Part shown: in pieces, positions 37,931 to 47,203 of the stretch
Layout: each line of letters begins with the position of its first letter
How positions within the stretch are numbered: position 1 is the stretch's first letter
DNA from: Mesorhizobium sp. M8A.F.Ca.ET.218.01.1.1
Lineage (GTDB): Bacteria > Pseudomonadota > Alphaproteobacteria > Rhizobiales > Rhizobiaceae
Assembly (NCBI RefSeq): GCF_004791165.1
Contig: NZ_SRUZ01000001.1
Coordinates: 1,222,382-1,286,381, forward strand
Direction: 5' to 3'
DNA length: 64,000 nt
Made by a program: the position numbers and the translations under genes
The notes under the pieces: generated by a model
The model's database searches: none
What the model was told of the DNA's origin: nothing
The model's input: only the letters and a program-made list of their open reading frames with translations

Positions 37931-37993
37931 TTTGGCCTGCCAAATCCTGTTTGGCCTGCCAAAACTTGTTTGGCCTGCCAAAACTTGTTTGGC
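37931..37993. repeat. Array of three TTTGGCCTGCCAAA palindromes at 19-bp period
   Basis: Perfect 14-bp palindromes at 37931-37944, 37950-37963 and 37969-37982, with a half-site TTTGGC at 37988-37993; the phase is exactly 19 bp throughout and the five-base spacers are TCCTG, ACTTG, ACTTG. The array lies upstream of rsmI on one side and of a small plus-strand gene at 38115 on the other. It may be a cluster of operator sites (period near two helical turns) or a slippage-made tandem repeat. Confidence 0.9.
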
Positions 37994-38114
37994 ATGGCTG
38001 GCGCCGGCTTGCAAAACTCACGCCGATGTAAGGTGGCCGCCATTCCTTCGCCACAGTAGGGAACGAAACCGGTTTTGGCAGATTTAGCCCCTGATTCCCT
38101 TGGGGAGGACAGGA

Positions 38115-38300
38115 ATGGACAGCCTGACGATTCAGGACGCTTTCGCGCCCTACTATGCCGGTCGCAGCCGGATTGCCGCACGCCAGGACAAGCGGCTGCC
38201 AGCCCGGAACGACACCAGCCTGACCAAGCAGGCCGCGAGTGCCTTGCCGACCAATGTCAGACTTTCCGACAACAAACCCGACAGCACGACGGAGCACTGA
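38115..38300 (+). CDS. Small hypothetical protein
   Basis: 61 residues, polar and charged, starting M-D-S-L-T-I-Q-D-A-F-A-P-Y-Y. No membrane helix or known motif. The strong ribosome site GGGGAGGACAGGA just before ATG 38115 supports it. I do not recognise the family. The palindrome array lies about 120 bp upstream. Confidence 0.5.
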   Translation: MDSLTIQDAFAPYYAGRSRIAARQDKRLPARNDTSLTKQAASALPTNVRLSDNKPDSTTEH

Positions 38301-38551
38301 CCGGACGATGCCCAATCGCTTCGATATCTTCATCACCCGTCTTGAAACGAAAAACGCCCGCAACGGCGCACCCCTGCCCTCTTTGGGCGACCAGCACCGT
38401 GGCCGCCGCGACAAGGACAACGCAAAGCCAGTCCGGAACGGCGAGGCGCACGCCGAGAAAGAGCGCGGAAAGCACCGCCACAAACACGACGCCTGATCTG
38501 ATTCAGATCGGCGAGGCGGCCGCCCAAGGTGGCGAACGCTGGGCCAGGCGC
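38301..38551. other. Short uncertain region
   Basis: A plus-strand frame from ATG 38308 to 38496 encodes 62 residues with a highly charged, His/Lys-rich end (K-H-R-H-K-H-D-A), eight bases after the previous stop, and a minus-strand frame 38487-38257 encodes a possible membrane segment but starts at GTG without a good ribosome site. Neither is well supported. A small palindrome GATCTGA-T-TCAGATC is at 38494-38508. Confidence 0.3.
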
Positions 38552-38875
38552 TCAGTCCAGATATCGTGAAACGCGCGCTTTCAGAAGCTCGATCAGCTCC
38601 GGGTCCATGAATTCGTAGTCGTCCGGAATATCGAGGCAGATCACCTTGGCCGCCTTCAGACTGGCCTTGAATTTCTTCTGCAGCTTCGTGCGGTGGGTTT
38701 TCTCCATGACAAAAATGATGTCGGCCCAGGCGACCAGTTCGTGCGTCAGCGGCGTATCGGCATCATGATTGGTGCCGGCCGAGGCGACTTCGATGTCGCG
38801 CCGCGTGGAATACACCTGCTCGGCGGTCGGGCTGCGCAAGCGGTTCTGACTGCAGACGAAGAGGATGTTTTTCAA
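38552..38875 (-). CDS. Low-molecular-weight protein tyrosine phosphatase-like protein
   Basis: 107 residues, shorter than classical LMW-PTP (~150). The P-loop C-S-Q-N-R-L-R-S (CX5R) is at residues 8-15; the downstream acidic D-I-P-D-D-Y-E-F-M-D-P resembles the general-acid loop; V-F-V-M-E-K-T-H precedes the helical middle. It belongs to the short group of predicted phosphatases found next to housekeeping genes in proteobacteria; activity is inferred from the intact P-loop. Stands alone between hypothetical genes and hemW. Confidence 0.85.
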   Translation of the reverse strand: MKNILFVCSQNRLRSPTAEQVYSTRRDIEVASAGTNHDADTPLTHELVAWADIIFVMEKTHRTKLQKKFKASLKAAKVICLDIPDDYEFMDPELIELLKARVSRYLD

Positions 38876-38895
38876 TGAGTGGTGCTTTTCAGTGT

Positions 38896-38944
38896 GAGCA
38901 TGATCTTGTCGGAAAACCGGGTCCCACTTTTCGGGATCATGCTC
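38896..38944. repeat. Rhizobial GATCATGC-type intergenic hairpin
   Basis: 49-bp element with arms GAGCATGATC (38896-38905) and GATCATGCTC (38935-38944) and a purine/pyrimidine-mirrored centre (GGAAAACCGG..CACTTTTC). This is a familiar multi-copy intergenic repeat of rhizobia (from memory). It overlaps the hemW stop codon by two bases and may act as its terminator. Confidence 0.85.
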
Positions 38945-40121
38945 AGCGCGCCAGGTCCGCCACCACGGCGTCGAGCACGATCATGCCGGCGGGCGTGGCG
39001 CGCAGCCGCGTGTTGCCGATCGGCGCCACCAGCCCCTCGCCTTGCAGCACCGACAGCCGCGCGCTCGACAGGCCGCGCCCGGAAAACGCTTCGTAGCGGG
39101 TGAGGTCGATGCCTTCGGCGAGCCTGAGCCCCATCAGCAGGAATTCGTCGGCCTCTTCGGAGCGAGTCAGGAGCTCGCCGCCGGTTATGCCATGGCCCTT
39201 GGCCTCGACCAGGTTGGCCCAGGTTTCCGGCATTCTCTCAGCAATCGTCACCACCCGATGGCCGTTCTCGACGAAGCGGCCATGCGCGCCGGGGCCGACG
39301 CCGACATATTCGCCGTAGCGCCAGTAAGTCAGATTGTGCCGGCTCTCGGCGCCTGGCCGCGCGTGATTGGAAATCTCATAAGCCGGCAAACCATGCGCCG
39401 ACGTGATCTCCTGCGTCAGCGCATAGAGGTCGGCGGCGTGGTCGTTGTCGGGAATGGTGAATTTCTTCGCCGCGTGCAGCGCATGGAAAGGCGTGCCTTC
39501 CTCGATGGTCAGCTGGTAAAGCGACAGATGGTCGGCGGCATGGCCGATCGCCTGTTCGAGTTCCGCCTGCCAATCCTCGGGCGTCTGTCCCGGGCGCGCA
39601 TAGATCAGGTCGAAGGACAGGCGCGGAAAGATTTCGCGCGCGAGCCCGATGGCGTGCAGGGCTTCCTCGACATTGTGCAGCCGGCCGAGGAAGCGCAGAT
39701 CCTTGTCGTTCAGGGCCTGCACGCCGAGCGAGACGCGGTTGACCCCCGCGATCCGGTAACCACGAAACCGCTCCGCCTCGACCGAGGACGGGTTGGCCTC
39801 GAGCGTCACCTCGATACCGTCAGGCACCGTCCAGTTCTTGGCCACCGCGTCCAGAACCCTGGCCACCGTTTCCGGCTTCATCAGCGACGGCGTGCCGCCG
39901 CCGAGGAAGATGCTGGTCACTTCGCGCGGTCCGGTGCGCTGGCGCATCGTCGCAAGCTCGGCCTCGAATGCGGCGGCAAAGCGCTCCTGGTCGACCGGCT
40001 GGTGGCGGACATGGCTGTTGAAGTCGCAATAGGGGCACTTGGCCGCGCAGAACGGCCAATGCACGTAGACGCCGAAGCCGGGACTGCGGTCGAGCGCCAT
40101 GGTGGTGCTGGACCCGATCAT
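38943..40121 (-). CDS. hemW: Radical SAM heme chaperone HemW
   Basis: 392 residues. Radical SAM cluster motif C-A-A-K-C-P-Y-C near residue 25, preceded by G-V-Y-V-H-W-P-F, then F-L-G-G-G-T-P-S and E-A-N-P-S-S in the TIM barrel; C-terminal HemN-like domain. HemW transfers heme to respiratory enzymes; it lacks coproporphyrinogen dehydrogenase activity. The start ATG overlaps the rdgB stop by four bases. Confidence 0.94.
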   Translation of the reverse strand: MIGSSTTMALDRSPGFGVYVHWPFCAAKCPYCDFNSHVRHQPVDQERFAAAFEAELATMRQRTGPREVTSIFLGGGTPSLMKPETVARVLDAVAKNWTVPDGIEVTLEANPSSVEAERFRGYRIAGVNRVSLGVQALNDKDLRFLGRLHNVEEALHAIGLAREIFPRLSFDLIYARPGQTPEDWQAELEQAIGHAADHLSLYQLTIEEGTPFHALHAAKKFTIPDNDHAADLYALTQEITSAHGLPAYEISNHARPGAESRHNLTYWRYGEYVGVGPGAHGRFVENGHRVVTIAERMPETWANLVEAKGHGITGGELLTRSEEADEFLLMGLRLAEGIDLTRYEAFSGRGLSSARLSVLQGEGLVAPIGNTRLRATPAGMIVLDAVVADLAR

Positions 40122-40765
40122 TCCGAACCAAGCCGAGCGCGCGCGAATTTCTGGAAGGCGCGGGCGCGATGCGACAGCGCCGTCGCCTGGCCTGGCTTCC
40201 AGCCGTGCTTTTCCTCCGCATTCATCTCGCCGAAGGTTTTGTCGAAGCCATTGGGCAGGAATACCGGATCGTAGCCGAAGCCGAGTTCGCCGCGCGGCGG
40301 CCAGACCAGAGCGCCCTCGGCCTCGCCGCGATAATATTCGGCCTCGCCGTCGGGAAAAGCGAGGCAGATGACGGCGACGAAGCGGCCGGTGCGCCGTTCG
40401 GGCGTGGCCGCGCCGACTTCCTGCAGCGCCACTTCGGTGCGCTGCATGGCCATGGCGAAATCGCGCGATCCTTCCGGCGTCTCGGCCCAGTTGGCGGTGT
40501 AGACGCCTGGCGCGCCATCGAGCGCGTCGACGCAGAGGCCGGAATCGTCCGACAGCGCCGGCAGGCCGGTCGCCTTCGCGGCCGCGAAGGCCTTGATGTA
40601 GGCGTTTTCCTCGAAGGTGGTGCCGGTCTCGTCCGGTTCGGGCAGGCCATACTCCTTGGCCGACTTCGCCTCGAAGCCGAACGGACCCATCAGGTCGGCG
40701 AATTCGCGCAGCTTGCCTTCATTGTGGCTGGCGACGACGATCTTCTTGCCATGGAGTGAATGCAT
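40118..40765 (-). CDS. rdgB: Non-canonical purine NTP pyrophosphatase (RdgB/HAM1)
   Basis: 215 residues from ATG 40765. Motifs [19 protein letters not shown] and [15 protein letters not shown] are family signatures. It hydrolyses ITP, dITP and XTP to monophosphates to keep them out of nucleic acids. Its start overlaps the stop of the upstream VOC gene by one base (T-G-A-T-G), and its stop overlaps hemW, so VOC-rdgB-hemW are one coupled unit. Confidence 0.95.
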   Translation of the reverse strand: MHSLHGKKIVVASHNEGKLREFADLMGPFGFEAKSAKEYGLPEPDETGTTFEENAYIKAFAAAKATGLPALSDDSGLCVDALDGAPGVYTANWAETPEGSRDFAMAMQRTEVALQEVGAATPERRTGRFVAVICLAFPDGEAEYYRGEAEGALVWPPRGELGFGYDPVFLPNGFDKTFGEMNAEEKHGWKPGQATALSHRARAFQKFARARLGSE

Positions 40766-41175
40766 CAAAGGCCCCAGATTCTCGGCTCGGCGAACTCGAT
40801 CGAATTGCCCGAGGGGTCGCGTATATAGATCGAACGGCCACCTTGCGGCCATTCGAATTCGCTTTCGATGGCGATTTTCTTCGCTTGAAGATGGGCTTTC
40901 CAGCCGTCGATTTCAGCGGCGGTTGCGGCAAAGCACAGATGGCCTTCGCCAACCGCGCCGTGCGGCGGTACTTTCAGCTTCGCGTCCGGTGCGTGCGGAA
41001 TTTTGGTCGCCTCGGCGTTGAAGATGAGCAGAACGCACGGGCCGCAGCGGAAGAAGAGGTGGCGGCCTTCCACCTTGCCGAGGAGGATGAGGCCGAGGAT
41101 GTCGGTGTAGAAGCGCTCGGCGGCAGGCAGGTCGGTGACGTAGAGGGCCGATTCCAGGATTGCGGAAGGTGTCAC
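40765..41175 (-). CDS. VOC (glyoxalase/bleomycin resistance) family protein
   Basis: 136 residues from a GTG at 41175. beta-alpha-beta-beta-beta modules: [17 protein letters not shown] at the start and [15 protein letters not shown] at the end, with likely metal ligands H (G-E-G-H-L) and E (S-I-E-F). Function within the superfamily unknown. The GTG is chosen because the frame upstream (to 41250) lies inside an intergenic palindromic element. The element's GGGGGGC also serves as the ribosome-site region. Confidence 0.85.
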   Translation of the reverse strand: MTPSAILESALYVTDLPAAERFYTDILGLILLGKVEGRHLFFRCGPCVLLIFNAEATKIPHAPDAKLKVPPHGAVGEGHLCFAATAAEIDGWKAHLQAKKIAIESEFEWPQGGRSIYIRDPSGNSIEFAEPRIWGL

Positions 41176-41177
41176 GA

Positions 41178-41339
41178 GGCGCCCCCCTCTGCCCTGCCGG
41201 GCATCTCCCCCACGAGGGGGGAGATTGGCTGTATCAGTCGCTTTCGCCACTTTTCAACGTTGAAGGGCAGGCACGCCCAGCCAAACTGCCAATCTCCCCC
41301 CTCGTGGGGGAGATGTCCGGCAGGACAGAGGGGGGCGCC
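41178..41339. repeat. Inverted pair of intergenic palindromic elements (outward GGGGCGC ends)
   Basis: Copies at 41178-41230 and 41288-41339 in opposite orientation with about 57 bp between them; each has the CTCCCCC/GGGGGAG hairpin and the CTGCCGG(A/G)CAT sequence of the elements at 13858 and 14331. The whole can fold into one long hairpin between VOC and rph. Confidence 0.85.
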
Positions 41340-41358
41340 TGGACTCGGCATCAAAATC

Positions 41359-42075
41359 CTACGCCACCGCCATCTGCTGCAGGCTGACCAACCGGGAAAT
41401 GCCCTTCTTGGCCAATCCCATCAAGTCCGCGAACTGCGCCTCTGAAAAGGGCTCGCCCTCGGCGGTGCCCTGGATCTCGACGATGCCGCCCTTGCCGGTC
41501 ATGACGAAATTGGCGTCGGTGCCGGCCGAGGAATCCTCGATATAGTCGAGATCGATGACCGGCTGGCCGTCATGGATGCCGCAGGAAATCGCGGCGACAT
41601 GATCCTTCAGCACCTTCGAAACGCTGGCCATCTGCCGCGCTTCCATCCAGCGCAGGCAGTCATGGAGCGCCACCCAGCCGCCGGTGATCGAAGCGGTGCG
41701 GGTGCCGCCATCGGCCTGGATGACGTCGCAGTCGACGGTGATCTGCTGTTCACCCAGCGCCTGCAGGTCGACCACGGCGCGCAGTGAACGGCCGATCAGG
41801 CGCTGGATTTCCAGCGTGCGGCCGCCCTGCTTGCCGGCGGAAGCCTCGCGGCGCATGCGCTCTCCGGTCGAGCGCGGCAGCATTCCGTATTCGGCCGTGA
41901 CCCAGCCCTTGCCGGAATTGCGCATCCAGCCCGGCACCTTTTCCTCGAGGCTCGCGGTGCACAGGACATGCGTGTCGCCGAATTTCACCAGGCACGAGCC
42001 TTCGGCATGCTTGGAGACGCCGCGCTCGAAGGAGATGGCGCGCATTTCGTCGAATTGGCGTTTGGAGGGGCGCAT
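41359..42075 (-). CDS. rph: Ribonuclease PH
   Basis: 238 residues, normal length. Motifs [43 protein letters not shown] and [13 protein letters not shown] phosphorolytic 3'-5' exonuclease that trims tRNA 3' ends. Divergent from hrcA, the usual arrangement in Rhizobiales. Confidence 0.97.
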   Translation of the reverse strand: MRPSKRQFDEMRAISFERGVSKHAEGSCLVKFGDTHVLCTASLEEKVPGWMRNSGKGWVTAEYGMLPRSTGERMRREASAGKQGGRTLEIQRLIGRSLRAVVDLQALGEQQITVDCDVIQADGGTRTASITGGWVALHDCLRWMEARQMASVSKVLKDHVAAISCGIHDGQPVIDLDYIEDSSAGTDANFVMTGKGGIVEIQGTAEGEPFSEAQFADLMGLAKKGISRLVSLQQMAVA

Positions 42076-42166
42076 TCAGGCTTCTTTCCAGTCATTTTTC
42101 GGAATCGTGGCCGGCTTGTAGCCCCACCAAGCCCATGGCGCAAAGGAAAATGGCCGAGCGATCCGG

Positions 42167-42216
42167 CACCGGGTGATCTGGCACAGACACCGGGTGATCT
42201 GACACAGACACCGGGT
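42167..42216. repeat. 21-bp direct repeats in the rph-hrcA intergenic region
   Basis: About 2.4 copies of a 21-bp unit beginning CACCGGGTGATCTG (42167-42187, 42188-42208, 42209-42216), with one base different between the full copies. They lie between the divergent starts of rph and hrcA. No inverted CIRCE repeat (TTAGCACTC type) is seen here. Confidence 0.85.
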
Positions 42217-42269
42217 TGCGCGCGGGTAACGGAAGTCTATATCCTTGAGCCGGAGGTTTTTTGGCCGCA

Positions 42270-43352
42270 ATGACCAAGGCAGTCGATCCCGCGTCGCGGT
42301 CGCCCGCGCTTCAATCGCTCGACATGCGCTCGCGCGACATCTTCCGGCGCATCGTCGATTCCTACCTCAGGGATGGCGAACCCGTGGGCTCGCGCAGCCT
42401 GTCGCGCATCCTGCCGTCCTCGCTGTCGCCGGCCACCATCCGCAACGTGATGAGCGACCTCGAGCATCTCGGGCTGATCTACGCGCCGCACATTTCGGCC
42501 GGGCGTCTGCCGACGCAGGCCGGCCTGCGCTTCTTCGTCGACGCGTTCATGGAGCTCGGCGACCTCTCCGACGAGGAGCGCCGCACCATCGAGGCGCAGG
42601 TGCGGGCCTCCGGCTCGGGCGCGACGCTGGAGCACATGCTGACCGAGGCCAGCCAGATGCTGTCGGGCATGTCGCGCGGCGCCGGCCTGGTGCTGGCCGC
42701 CAAGAACGAGGTGGCGCTGAAGCATATCGAATTCATCCAGCTGGAGCCGACCAAGGCGCTGGCCGTGCTGGTGTCGCAGAACGGCGATGTCGAAAACCGC
42801 GTCGTCGACCTGCCGGCCGGCATCACGGTCTCGCAACTGCACGAGGCCTCGAATTTCCTCAATGCGCATATTCGCGGCCGCACTTTGGCCGAGGCGCGCA
42901 CCGAGATCGCCCGCATCAAGGAAGAGACGAGGGCGGCGCTCGACACGCTGTCGCAGGACCTCGTCGAGAAGGGACTGGCGGTGTGGGCGGGCGCCGAAAG
43001 CGGCCTGCCGGCGCGGCTCATCGTGCGCGGCCGCGCCAATCTGCTCGAAAACGTCACCGCCCAGGCCGACATCGAATTGCTGCGCCACCTGTTCGAGGAC
43101 ATGGAGACGCAGGACGGGCTGATCCAGCTGCTCGACCTCGCCGAGGAGGGATCGGGCGTGCGCATCTTCATCGGTTCGGAAAACAAGCTGTTTTCGCTGT
43201 CGGGCTCATCGCTGGTGGTGGCGCCCTATCGCGACAAGGACGCGCGCGTCGTCGGCGCCCTCGGCGTCATCGGCCCGACCCGGCTCAACTATGCCCGCAT
43301 CGTGCCGATGGTGGATTACACGGCGCAGCTGATTTCCCGCATGCTGCGCTAA
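42270..43352 (+). CDS. hrcA: Heat-inducible transcription repressor HrcA
   Basis: 360 residues from ATG 42270; a TTG at 42261 is closer to the GGAGG at 42252 and would add three residues. N-terminal winged helix (I-F-R-R-I-V-D-S-Y-L, G-S-R-S-L-S-R, S-P-A-T-I-R-N-V-M-S-D-L-E-H-L-G), then the GAF-like domain and the L-A-V-L-V-S-Q-N-G segment. HrcA represses groESL-type operons by binding CIRCE elements and is activated by GroEL. GrpE is not the next gene; a 65-residue protein follows. Confidence 0.96.
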   Translation: MTKAVDPASRSPALQSLDMRSRDIFRRIVDSYLRDGEPVGSRSLSRILPSSLSPATIRNVMSDLEHLGLIYAPHISAGRLPTQAGLRFFVDAFMELGDLSDEERRTIEAQVRASGSGATLEHMLTEASQMLSGMSRGAGLVLAAKNEVALKHIEFIQLEPTKALAVLVSQNGDVENRVVDLPAGITVSQLHEASNFLNAHIRGRTLAEARTEIARIKEETRAALDTLSQDLVEKGLAVWAGAESGLPARLIVRGRANLLENVTAQADIELLRHLFEDMETQDGLIQLLDLAEEGSGVRIFIGSENKLFSLSGSSLVVAPYRDKDARVVGALGVIGPTRLNYARIVPMVDYTAQLISRMLR

Positions 43353-43390
43353 GGTCCTAAAATCGAGACAGGCCGCAAAGGAGAAAAAGA

Positions 43391-43588
43391 ATGGCGCTGG
43401 AATCATTCAAGGCCCAGATCAGTCTGCTGCTCGAAGAGATGGTCAACCAGCCGGAGGACCAGCACGAAATTCAGGAACAGCTGCGCGAAAAACTGCGCGA
43501 AATGCGCGCCATGGGCCTGCCGTTGCCCGCCGATCTCGTTGCCCTGGAAAAACGCCTGGATGACGATTTTTACGCTGCCGGGACCTGA
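43391..43588 (+). CDS. Small helical hypothetical protein
   Basis: 65 residues, strongly acidic/basic and probably all helical (S-L-L-L-E-E-M-V-N, E-I-Q-E-Q-L-R-E-K-L-R-E-M-R, P-A-D-L-V-A-L-E-K-R-L-D-D-D-F). Excellent ribosome site AAAGGAG before the ATG. It lies 38 bp after hrcA in the same direction. I do not recognise a named family; the helix pattern suggests a protein-binding or coiled-coil peptide. Confidence 0.7.
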   Translation: MALESFKAQISLLLEEMVNQPEDQHEIQEQLREKLREMRAMGLPLPADLVALEKRLDDDFYAAGT

Positions 43589-43622
43589 TTCCTGACGTTT
43601 GCTTCGAACCATCGTGCGTGAC

Positions 43623-43647
43623 GGAACCCAGGGACAGACCGATCGTT
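43623..43647 (+). promoter_or_regulatory. EcfG-type general stress promoter
   Basis: GGAAC at 43623-43627, a 16-base spacer, and CGTT at 43644-43647: the exact -35/-10 pattern of the alpha-proteobacterial EcfG (RpoE2) sigma factor. It ends about 30 bp before the start of the PQQ-type dehydrogenase gene. Confidence 0.65.
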
Positions 43648-43677
43648 AATTTCCTTCACGATCGAGTGGAGGAAATG

Positions 43678-45024
43678 ATGCGATTGGCCGGACTGGCGAT
43701 GTCCGCACTGTTTCTCACGACCGCGGCTCTCGCCCAGCAGGCCGATCAGCCTGCGCTCAAAGGCGCGGCGGCTTTCGGCGACTGGCGGGCGGACAGGCCC
43801 GGTGTACGCCGGCTGATCAAGCCGGAAGACCTGCCTAAACCCTATGCCACCAAATCCGCCTCGAACGGCGCAGGCATTGTCGACATGCCGGCGAATGCGA
43901 AGCCACGCCTGCCGTCCGGGTTTTCGGCCGAGCTGATCGCCTCGGGGATCGACAATCCACGCGTCGTGCGCGTCGCGCCGAACGGCGACCTGTTCGTCGC
44001 CGACAGCGAAGCCAACCAGATCCGCGTCTATCGCCTGACGAAGGACAGCGCGAAACCCGCCGAAAACGGCATCTTCGCCGGCGGCCTCAACCAGCCCTAT
44101 GGCATTGCCTTCTATCCCTTGGGCAACGACCCGCAATGGGTCTATGTCGCCAACAGCGACAGCATCGTGCGCTTTGCCTATCGCAATGGCGACCTGAAGG
44201 CCTCGGGTGACCCGCAAACCATCGTCGACAACATTCCGGCGAATCACCACTGGACGCGCGACATCGCCTTCTCGCCCGACGGCAAGACACTTTACCTCTC
44301 CGTCGGCTCCGGCTCGAATGTCGCCGAGGATATGGGCAAAAGACCCAGAGGCGGGCTCGATGCCTGGGTCAAGTCGAAGCCGCTCGGCGCCAGTTGGGGT
44401 TCCGAAGCGGGCCGGGCCGAGGTGCGAGCCTTCGACCCCGACGGCAAGAACGGCCGCGTCGTCGCCACCGGGCTGCGTAACTGTTCGGGCATGACCGTGC
44501 AGCCGGCAACCGGCGCGCCGTGGTGCGTCGTCAACGAACGCGACGCACTCGGCGACAATGTGCCGGCCGAATACGCGACATCGGTCAGGGAAGGCGCCTT
44601 CTATGGCTGGCCCTGGTATTACATCGGCAACAATGAGGACCCGCGCCACAAGGGCGAGCGCCCCGACCTCGCCGGCAAGGCTGATATTCCCGACGTGCTG
44701 ATGCAGGCGCATTCGGCGCCGCTCAACATCGCGTTCTATGATGGCAAAAGCTTTCCGCCGGAGTATCGAGGCGATGCCTTCGTGACCCTGCACGGCTCCT
44801 GGAACCGCGGCAACAGGACCGGCTACAAGATCGTCCGCCTCCTGTTCAAGGACGGCAAGCCGACCGGGGAATATGAGGATTTCATGACCGGCTTCGTCGC
44901 CTCCAATGGCGAGGTCTGGGGCCGGCCCGTGGGCGTGGCGGTGGCCGGCGACGGATCGTTGATCGTGAGCGAAGACGGCAACGGCACGATCTGGCGCGTG
45001 ACTTATAGCGGCGGCCGATCCTGA
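43678..45024 (+). CDS. PQQ-dependent sugar dehydrogenase (sorbosone dehydrogenase type)
   Basis: 448 residues. Signal peptide L-A-M-S-A-L-F-L-T-T-A-A-L-A-Q. The mature protein is a six-bladed beta-propeller of the GDH-B/sorbosone dehydrogenase family: G-I-D-N-P-R-V-V-R-V-A-P-N-G-D, N-H-H-W-T-R-D-I-A-F-S-P-D-G-K, G-W-P-W-Y-Y-I-G, H-G-S-W-N-R-G. It oxidises a sugar or aldehyde in the periplasm with PQQ; the exact substrate is not predictable. ATG 43678 fits GGAGG five bases before; ATG 43675 is also possible. An EcfG-type promoter precedes it, suggesting stress or stationary-phase expression. Confidence 0.87.
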   Translation: MRLAGLAMSALFLTTAALAQQADQPALKGAAAFGDWRADRPGVRRLIKPEDLPKPYATKSASNGAGIVDMPANAKPRLPSGFSAELIASGIDNPRVVRVAPNGDLFVADSEANQIRVYRLTKDSAKPAENGIFAGGLNQPYGIAFYPLGNDPQWVYVANSDSIVRFAYRNGDLKASGDPQTIVDNIPANHHWTRDIAFSPDGKTLYLSVGSGSNVAEDMGKRPRGGLDAWVKSKPLGASWGSEAGRAEVRAFDPDGKNGRVVATGLRNCSGMTVQPATGAPWCVVNERDALGDNVPAEYATSVREGAFYGWPWYYIGNNEDPRHKGERPDLAGKADIPDVLMQAHSAPLNIAFYDGKSFPPEYRGDAFVTLHGSWNRGNRTGYKIVRLLFKDGKPTGEYEDFMTGFVASNGEVWGRPVGVAVAGDGSLIVSEDGNGTIWRVTYSGGRS

Positions 45025-45139
45025 CCCGTCCTTGCGGCCGGACCATTGCCGTCTGGTGTAAGCGAATCCCGCGCGCAGGGCGTTCTCCCGGAGCCCGCCT
45101 CGTGCGACAAGGGCATACTCGCCCTTGGACGCCGACACC

Positions 45140-45757
45140 ATGACCCTCACCGGGTTCCTTGCCTACAGCGCCGCTCTCGGCATCGCCGCCGCCATTCCCG
45201 GCCCCGGCATCACCGCCCTGGTCGCGCGTGCGCTCGGCTCGGGCTTTCGCTCTTCGCTCGCCATGTCCTTCGGCCTGATGCTCGGCGACCTCATCTATCT
45301 GACCGCCGTGGTGCTCGGCCTCGCCTTCGTGGCGCAGGAGTTCGGCATGGTTTTCCTGGCGATCAAATGGGCCGGCGTCGCCTATCTCGCTTTCCTCGGC
45401 TGGCGCTTCTGGACCGCCGGTATCACACCCGAAACCATCGAAGCCAGGAAGGGCAAGGGCGGATTGCCGTCGAGCTTCGCCGCCGGCCTCACCGTGACGC
45501 TCGGCAATCCAAAGACCATGATCTTCTACCTCGCCATCACGCCGACCATCGTCGACCTGAAGACGATCACGCTTGCCGATTACGGCATTCTCGTCGCGCT
45601 GACGGTCGTCGTCCTGTTCGTCGTGCTGGTGCCCTACCTGGCGCTCGCCGCCAAGGCACGCTGGTTCCTGAAGTCGCCGCGCGCGCTCAAGGTGCTGAAC
45701 CGCACCGCCGGCGCCTTCATGGTTGGCGCGGCGGCGGCGATCGCTGCTCGTCAGTAG
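45140..45757 (+). CDS. LysE/RhtB family amino acid exporter
   Basis: 205 residues with about six membrane helices. Family motif [10 protein letters not shown] at residues ~16-25, then G-L-M-L-G-D-L-I-Y and the [14 protein letters not shown] segment. It exports amino acids or their derivatives; substrate unknown. ATG 45140 starts the protein at the conserved N-terminus. Confidence 0.9.
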   Translation: MTLTGFLAYSAALGIAAAIPGPGITALVARALGSGFRSSLAMSFGLMLGDLIYLTAVVLGLAFVAQEFGMVFLAIKWAGVAYLAFLGWRFWTAGITPETIEARKGKGGLPSSFAAGLTVTLGNPKTMIFYLAITPTIVDLKTITLADYGILVALTVVVLFVVLVPYLALAAKARWFLKSPRALKVLNRTAGAFMVGAAAAIAARQ

Positions 45758-45933
45758 GTCGTTTCGGCCAAACCATTCCGTGGCCCGGCTGTTTCGAGAA
45801 ATGCTTTTCCGAGGGCCAGGCGTTTTCAGCACACGCCCCCCTCGGATATTTTCGAGCCGCAGCCTATCTTGCGCGGTTGAAAGCCCTATTCTGTCGGCTA
45901 CTGCCAATTGCTGAAATCCAGGGAGCGAAACCA

Positions 45934-46914
<981 letters not shown>

Positions 46915-46930
46915 GGTTTCGAACTCCCGT

Positions 46931-47090
46931 CTTTCCTTCTTCCCTTGTGGGAGAAGGTGGATCGGCGCGTTAGCGCCGAGACGGATTAGGGGTGTTCCAG
47001 CGGAGTGAGACGTTGGTGGTCCCTGGAGCACCCCTCATCCGACCTCGCTTCGCGAGGCCACCTTCTCCCACAAGGGGAGAAGGAAAGGCC
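46931..47090. repeat. About 160-bp intergenic repeat, copy 1
   Basis: Ends are inverted (CCTTCTTCCCTTGTGGGAGA against its mirror at 47062-47090) and inner segments include GGCGC-GTTA-GCGCC and CCTCGC-TTCG-CGAGG hairpins. A second copy with the same order and spacing lies at 56117-56275. It sits between cysK and the GST gene. Confidence 0.9.
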
Positions 47091-47203
47091 CCGTGAGCCT
47101 GGCCCGCAGAAAAACCTGCCGTGGCGCGCCGTACCCGACTTGAGCAGACCGCTGCTCCGGTGCAAACCTCCAGCGGCCCTGGTTCGGGCCGGGGGAGGAT
47201 TTC

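Noticed and set aside
37931..37993. CRISPR-like array
   Set aside because: Units are 14-bp palindromes with five-base, nearly identical spacers; no room for unique spacers and no cas genes nearby.
38257..38487. Minus-strand membrane peptide
   Set aside because: Starts at GTG without a good ribosome site and ends inside the small plus-strand gene that has a strong site.
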